In this document: positions 60,408-64,000 of the stretch, in pieces
How positions within the stretch are numbered: position 1 is the stretch's first letter
Layout: each line of letters begins with the position of its first letter
Origin: Vampirovibrio chlorellavorus
GTDB lineage: Bacteria > Cyanobacteriota > Vampirovibrionia > Vampirovibrionales > Vampirovibrionaceae
Assembly: GCA_903866275.1 (NCBI GenBank)
Contig: CAIPMU010000018.1
Location: 1-64,000, forward strand
Length of the DNA: 64,000 nt
Direction: 5' to 3'
Position numbers and translations under genes: made by a program
The notes under the pieces: generated by a model
Databases searched by the model: none
What the model was told of the DNA's origin: nothing
Seen by the model: only the letters and a program-made list of their open reading frames with translations

Positions 60408-61805
60408 TTAGCGCTGGCTAATCTGCGGGCTGCTGACTTCAGGATGATTCAGAGAGGCCAAGTACTCGGCCAATGCATCGAGTTCTTCCTGCGTGCCCGC
60501 CACGGGTGGCATGATGTGCACGTAGGGGTTTTTCTCCGGATTGGTCTCATGCAGCATGGTCAGCAACCCTTTGATGGCTTCTGAATCCCGCTGGCCGAGC
60601 AGCCGTTTCATGCTCCGGTAGCCATCGGTGGTGTGACAGGCCATACACTGGCTCTGGAACATGGCCCGACCGGCGCGCCAGGTGGTGGAATCGGGATGAC
60701 TCGCCAATGCGGTCACGGATTCACCCGGTTTGGGCAAGGCCGCTAACCCGGCCCAAGGGGCCGTTTTCAGGAAGCCATGCTCGTTCAGGCCCGCAATGGC
60801 GTCTTTGCGAATGCCGTTGGAGTACATGTAGTTGTAAATGGCGAAGGGTTTGCGCAGCATCTCGCGGGTGTACTCGGCCATGCCGGTCACCACGATTCCG
60901 CAGCACAAGTAGCACAGTGCCATTTTGAACGAAAAGCCCTTGGGATTGAGGTACGGCCCCACAAAGGCGAACACCAGAATGGTCCCGGAGAGGATCAAGC
61001 TCAGGTAGGTCACCCGCGCCAGAATGGAGAAGTTCCCCACCCCGGAAGCCTGAACGCCGGTCCACAGGTTGGCCACCACGCTGGCGGGCAGGTTCTGGTA
61101 GTACCAGAAGGCCAGCACTGGCCCCAGAATGAACATGGGAATGAACCATTTGGCGGCATACCGCAACATCCGGGTGCGGAAGGCCTCGTTGTCCTTGATG
61201 GCCGCCGCCGTCACCAGCGCGTACATCCCGGCAATAGCGATCATCGCGGTGATCCGAATCAGCAACGAGGGCCAGTAGGTTTCGTTAAAGAAGCCCTCCA
61301 GCCATTTTTTGGAAACCAGCCAGTGACCGGGGGTCAGCATATAGGTGATGATCCCGTTGATGATGACCAGAGTGAGCACGGAGAACACCGCATATAACCG
61401 CGCCAGCTTGAGGTGCTTGTCTTTCGCGAGCCGCTCCCAGGTGTAGTAGTACACGAAAATCGTAGTCAACTCCGCCAGAAAGAACAGGTACTCTTCGGCC
61501 CAACCCAACGTGTAGACCTGAATGAGGCTGTGCGTGGCGTTGGGGTTTACCAGACTGATGGTCCACCAGATGGAGACCCCGGAAACCACCCCGAATACCG
61601 TGGTCAGCAGGAGAAAGAACTGCGAGTGTTTTTTTAGATAACCGTACAGGTCTTTGTCGTTGTTCTTGAAGGCCAACCCTTCGGTGACGGCGAAGAAGAT
61701 GCCGCCGCCCACCGCAAAGTGAGAGACAAAGACGTGTAAACAGGAGATCAGCCCGATAATCCAGGCGGTGCCGATTCCGGGGACTTCCCACATGGGATAA
61801 TTCAT
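60408..61805 (-). CDS. CydA-like membrane protein fused to a monohaem cytochrome c
   Basis: A 465-residue respiratory protein. The first part has about nine membrane helices and resembles subunit I of cytochrome bd-type oxidases: GTAWIIGLISCLHVFVSHFA, WWTISLVNPNATHSLIQV, LGWAEEYLFFLAELTTIF, YMLTPGHWLV. The C-terminal 100 residues form a cytochrome c domain with CMACH at 387-391 and a likely Met ligand in VHIMPPVAG. It probably receives electrons from the Rieske/cytochrome b core and passes them on. The ATG at 61803-61805 overlaps the cytochrome b stop (ATGA) and follows GGGGGG. The last gene of the operon. Confidence 0.82.
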   Translation of the reverse strand: MNYPMWEVPGIGTAWIIGLISCLHVFVSHFAVGGGIFFAVTEGLAFKNNDKDLYGYLKKHSQFFLLLTTVFGVVSGVSIWWTISLVNPNATHSLIQVYTLGWAEEYLFFLAELTTIFVYYYTWERLAKDKHLKLARLYAVFSVLTLVIINGIITYMLTPGHWLVSKKWLEGFFNETYWPSLLIRITAMIAIAGMYALVTAAAIKDNEAFRTRMLRYAAKWFIPMFILGPVLAFWYYQNLPASVVANLWTGVQASGVGNFSILARVTYLSLILSGTILVFAFVGPYLNPKGFSFKMALCYLCCGIVVTGMAEYTREMLRKPFAIYNYMYSNGIRKDAIAGLNEHGFLKTAPWAGLAALPKPGESVTALASHPDSTTWRAGRAMFQSQCMACHTTDGYRSMKRLLGQRDSEAIKGLLTMLHETNPEKNPYVHIMPPVAGTQEELDALAEYLASLNHPEVSSPQISQR

Positions 61806-62914
61806 GACCAGGCCCCCCAAAGGGTGAACGTAACAAAACCAAGAATAACAATGACACCAAAGCGGGTGGCCCAGGCGCTCAGCTTGGCCGAGTGCCCTTT
61901 ATCCCACAGCGGCACCAGCGCCAGAATCAGTGCAATCAGGGCGAAGAAGGCCATGCCGACCATTTCGCCTTCAATGGGGCCAATGGTGGACGGCATCAGT
62001 TTCAGGAACTGAAACATCGCCAGGAAGTACCATTCCGGCTTGATGCCATCCGGGGCCGCCGCAAACGGATCGGCTTCGCTACCCAAACTCCAGGGTGCCA
62101 GGGTGGCAAAGGCCGCCAGCAGGTTGAAAAACAACAACCAGACCATCACGTCTTTTAAGACGAAGGTCGGGAAGAAGTCTTCGTATTTCTTTTTCTCGGC
62201 GGGTAGCTTTTTAAAGGATTCCGGCTCGGACATGCCGAGCGATTGCACCAGCCAGAGGTGTCCGCCCAGCAAGGCCATCAGGCCCAGCGGTAGCACAAAC
62301 ACGTGAATGGTGAAGAATCGTGAAATCGTTGCCTGCGAAATTTGTGGCCCACCGCGCAGGATGTTGGCCAGGAACTCGCCGATAAAGGGTGTCTTTCCGG
62401 CAATATCCAGACCAATCTTGGTGGCGAAGAAGGAGACTTCATCCCACGGCAACAGGTAGCCGGTAAAGCCAAAGCCCATCATCAGCACCAGCAGAATCAG
62501 GCCCGTCCACCAAGTGATTTCTCGGGGGGGACGGTAGGCCTTCATGAAGTAGGCGCTGAACATGTGCAGGAACACCACACCAATCAGCAGGTTGGCCGCC
62601 CAGCTGTGCAGGGAGCGGATAAACCAGCCGAACTCGACCTTGGTGGTCAACTTCAGGATCGACGCGTTGGCCGATCCCAGTTCCGGTATGTAATAGATGC
62701 TGAGCAGAATCCCGGTGATGACCTGAATAGCGATCAACATGAAAGCCACCCCGCCCATGTAGTACCACACGCTGTGGGCGTGCATGGGGACTTTTTTCTT
62801 GGCCGCAAAGGCGACCAGCGGGCTTAGCTGGAAGCGTTCATCGAGCCAAGCGTAGGATTTCTGAAATCCTTGCGAGTTTTTGATACTTTCAAGCACGGGA
62901 CACCACGATTTCAT
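61802..62914 (-). CDS. cytochrome b of a b6/bc-type complex
   Basis: Membrane core of a quinol-oxidising complex, 370 residues. Two b haems are held by His103/His117 (LHSWAANLLIGVVFLH) and His204/His219 (IHVFVLPLGLMALLGGH). The second pair is separated by 14 residues, the b6-type spacing (bc1 has 13). PDGIKPEWYFL carries the PEW motif of the Qo site, and GYLLPWDEVS follows helix C. b6 and subunit IV regions are fused in one chain. The start overlaps the Rieske gene by 26 bases; a GTG at 62896 is an alternative. The next gene overlaps by four bases. Confidence 0.94.
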   Translation of the reverse strand: MKSWCPVLESIKNSQGFQKSYAWLDERFQLSPLVAFAAKKKVPMHAHSVWYYMGGVAFMLIAIQVITGILLSIYYIPELGSANASILKLTTKVEFGWFIRSLHSWAANLLIGVVFLHMFSAYFMKAYRPPREITWWTGLILLVLMMGFGFTGYLLPWDEVSFFATKIGLDIAGKTPFIGEFLANILRGGPQISQATISRFFTIHVFVLPLGLMALLGGHLWLVQSLGMSEPESFKKLPAEKKKYEDFFPTFVLKDVMVWLLFFNLLAAFATLAPWSLGSEADPFAAAPDGIKPEWYFLAMFQFLKLMPSTIGPIEGEMVGMAFFALIALILALVPLWDKGHSAKLSAWATRFGVIVILGFVTFTLWGAWS

Positions 62915-63398
62915 TTTTCACAACGGCAACGGCGAGAGCTTTCAGCGGCTTGGGCGGCGGCCCGGCAATATTCTTGCCGGTAGCGGGCTCGTAAGTGCCT
63001 CCGTGGCAGGCGCAATAAATTTTCTGCTTGTCTTCCTTGTATTGCACCGTGCAGCCCAAATGGGTGCATACGGCGCTGAAGGCGTGAAACTCACCGGCTG
63101 CGTCGCGGTAGATAATGGCGGGCTGACTGCCAAACTTAAAGTTTTTCGCCGTGCTGGGCGCCAGAGTATCCGGTGCGCCCAGCGAAACGCTGCTGATTTG
63201 CTCGGCTTCTTCCGAGCCGCCGGAGCTGCCCAGGTACTTGATGATGGGGTAGATCGTCATGCCGGTCCACAATACGCCCACACCGGCCAGCGCGCCTTTG
63301 ATAAAGGTGCGGCGACTGCAGGGTTTATCGGGGTTCAGGGAGCAAGCCGAGGGAGCTTCGTCCTGATGGGAATCAGTTTGGGGGGAATGATCATTCAT
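62889..63398 (-). CDS. Rieske iron-sulphur protein
   Basis: Carries the 2Fe-2S cluster that takes electrons from quinol at the Qo site. The 169 residues start MNDHSPQ with GAAGGA about ten bases upstream. PCSRRTFIKGALAGVGV (about 26-42) is a twin-arginine export signal that stays as membrane anchor. Cluster motifs CTHLGC (111-116) and CACHGG (129-134) supply Cys111, His113, Cys129 and His132, with Cys116-Cys131 as the disulphide. It lies 16 bases behind the upstream membrane gene and overlaps cytochrome b. Confidence 0.96.
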   Translation of the reverse strand: MNDHSPQTDSHQDEAPSACSLNPDKPCSRRTFIKGALAGVGVLWTGMTIYPIIKYLGSSGGSEEAEQISSVSLGAPDTLAPSTAKNFKFGSQPAIIYRDAAGEFHAFSAVCTHLGCTVQYKEDKQKIYCACHGGTYEPATGKNIAGPPPKPLKALAVAVVKNEIVVSRA

Positions 63399-63414
63399 TG
63401 CAAATCGTCCTTCT

Positions 63415-64000
63415 TTAGACAATGCCTGAAACGGAAACCGCAGACGCATCTGCCGGGGGCTTTTCAAACGCGCTGTAGACCAGTCGGCTCAGCCAGATCA
63501 GGTATCCGGCCAGTAGCACCGTGGAAATCACAAACACGATGAGCAGATCCCATTGGGTGGACACCGGAATTTGCTCCGGCTTCAGGATGGGATGCAGGAT
63601 CATCACCCGCAGGAGGTGACGCATCACGACCATGCCCAGCACAGTCAGCAAACCAGCACCCACGGCGACCTGCATACTGCGCAGCCCACCGGAACGCCAA
63701 GCCATCAGCGCGCCCAACAAGGCCACCACGCTCAACACCGCTGAGGCGCCAAACACAACGGTTGCCACGAGATCGTGACCCATGTAGGCCGCCGTTGCCG
63801 CTTTGGGCAGGGAGAACATGAACCACAGGCCGGTCAGGAACTCCACCAGCGTGGCCCCTAAAAACAGTCCGGCTCCGTTGCGAATCCACCACTGGGAATA
63901 GGGTTTATTGCAATGATCGTAGTAGATCCCGAAGCAACCCATGCCCAGACCGGTCACGGCAAACGCGCCAATCATAAAGTGCAGGTAACGGGGAATCAAT
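63415..64000 (-). CDS. CydA-like membrane protein, cut by the window edge
   Basis: About 194 residues are visible, with five to six membrane helices: PRYLHFMIGAFAVTGLGMG, GLFLGATLVEFLTGLWFMF, FGASAVLSVVALLGALMAW, LLTVLGMVVMRHLLRVMIL and LLIVFVISTVLLAGYLIWL. The PRYLHF start with its His and the MRHLLR His recall haem-binding helices of CydA-like or related quinol-handling proteins. The frame is open to the edge, so the true start is probably outside. It precedes the Rieske gene by 16 bases and belongs to the same operon. The match to a named family is tentative. Confidence 0.65.
   Translation of the reverse strand, partial: LIPRYLHFMIGAFAVTGLGMGCFGIYYDHCNKPYSQWWIRNGAGLFLGATLVEFLTGLWFMFSLPKAATAAYMGHDLVATVVFGASAVLSVVALLGALMAWRSGGLRSMQVAVGAGLLTVLGMVVMRHLLRVMILHPILKPEQIPVSTQWDLLIVFVISTVLLAGYLIWLSRLVYSAFEKPPADASAVSVSGIV

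Noticed and set aside
1-64000. CRISPR array or rRNA genes
   Set aside because: No regularly spaced repeats and no rRNA-like sequence were seen.

Overview
The window looks like the chromosome of a flagellated, respiring heterotroph with roughly half G+C, plus the end of an integrated mobile element. Gene content (flgBC-fliEFGHI cluster, b6-type cytochrome b with Rieske protein, tyrosine breakdown, Flp-like and type IV-like pilins, a trb conjugation gene) recalls Vampirovibrio-type, non-photosynthetic relatives of Cyanobacteria. That placement is an inference from gene content, not from a marker gene.

Layout. (1) 1-4617: end of an integrative element lying against a tRNA-Pro(TGG) gene. From the tRNA leftwards it holds a tyrosine integrase, an AbiE-type toxin-antitoxin pair with a twofold operator, and a trbB conjugation ATPase cut off by an IS5-like insertion whose transposase start is seen at the window edge. 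(2) 4.7-10.5 kb: a large uncharacterised membrane protein (1051 aa), a 46-residue membrane peptide, an HxlR-type regulator and an exported protein. (3) 10.8-25 kb: housekeeping and catabolic genes: deoB, a TIGR02757 protein, metH, an EamA transporter, flavin reductase-hmgA-fumarylacetoacetase, a double hotdog thioesterase and rlmD. (4) 25.1-33.1 kb: a long Flp-pilin-like protein, then the basal-body cluster flgB-flgC-fliE-fliF-fliG-fliH-fliI on the minus strand. (5) 33.6-45.7 kb: a DUF2145-like protein with a low-complexity insert, hppD, a NUDIX hydrolase, an FAD oxidoreductase, era, a DUF2993-like exported protein, a pseudopilin and murJ. (6) 45.7-57 kb: the most unusual region. A three-gene minus-strand operon with ATGA overlaps encodes two paralogous membrane proteins and a GH13-like enzyme. 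It is divergent from a 1444-residue protein in which the GH13 active-site motifs can be recognised around a very large helical insert, followed by an SLC45/GPH-like sugar transporter. (7) 57.4-64 kb: typA, trmD, and a minus-strand respiratory operon: a CydA-like membrane protein (cut by the window edge), Rieske protein, cytochrome b, and a CydA-like protein fused to a monohaem cytochrome c.

Working together: hppD, hmgA and the fumarylacetoacetase family gene cover three steps of tyrosine breakdown, although hppD is separate from the other two. The Rieske/cytochrome b/cytochrome c-fusion operon would form a quinol-oxidising complex. The GH13 region plus transporter suggests alpha-glucan or oligosaccharide handling, but none of its large proteins has an obvious signal peptide and their N-termini are rich in Pro/Ser/Thr, so the true role is open. 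Two copies of a hairpin-rich dispersed repeat lie behind unrelated minus-strand genes and probably act as terminators. Two genes (fumarylacetoacetase and murJ) have a TATAAT box six bases before the ATG, suggesting leaderless mRNAs.
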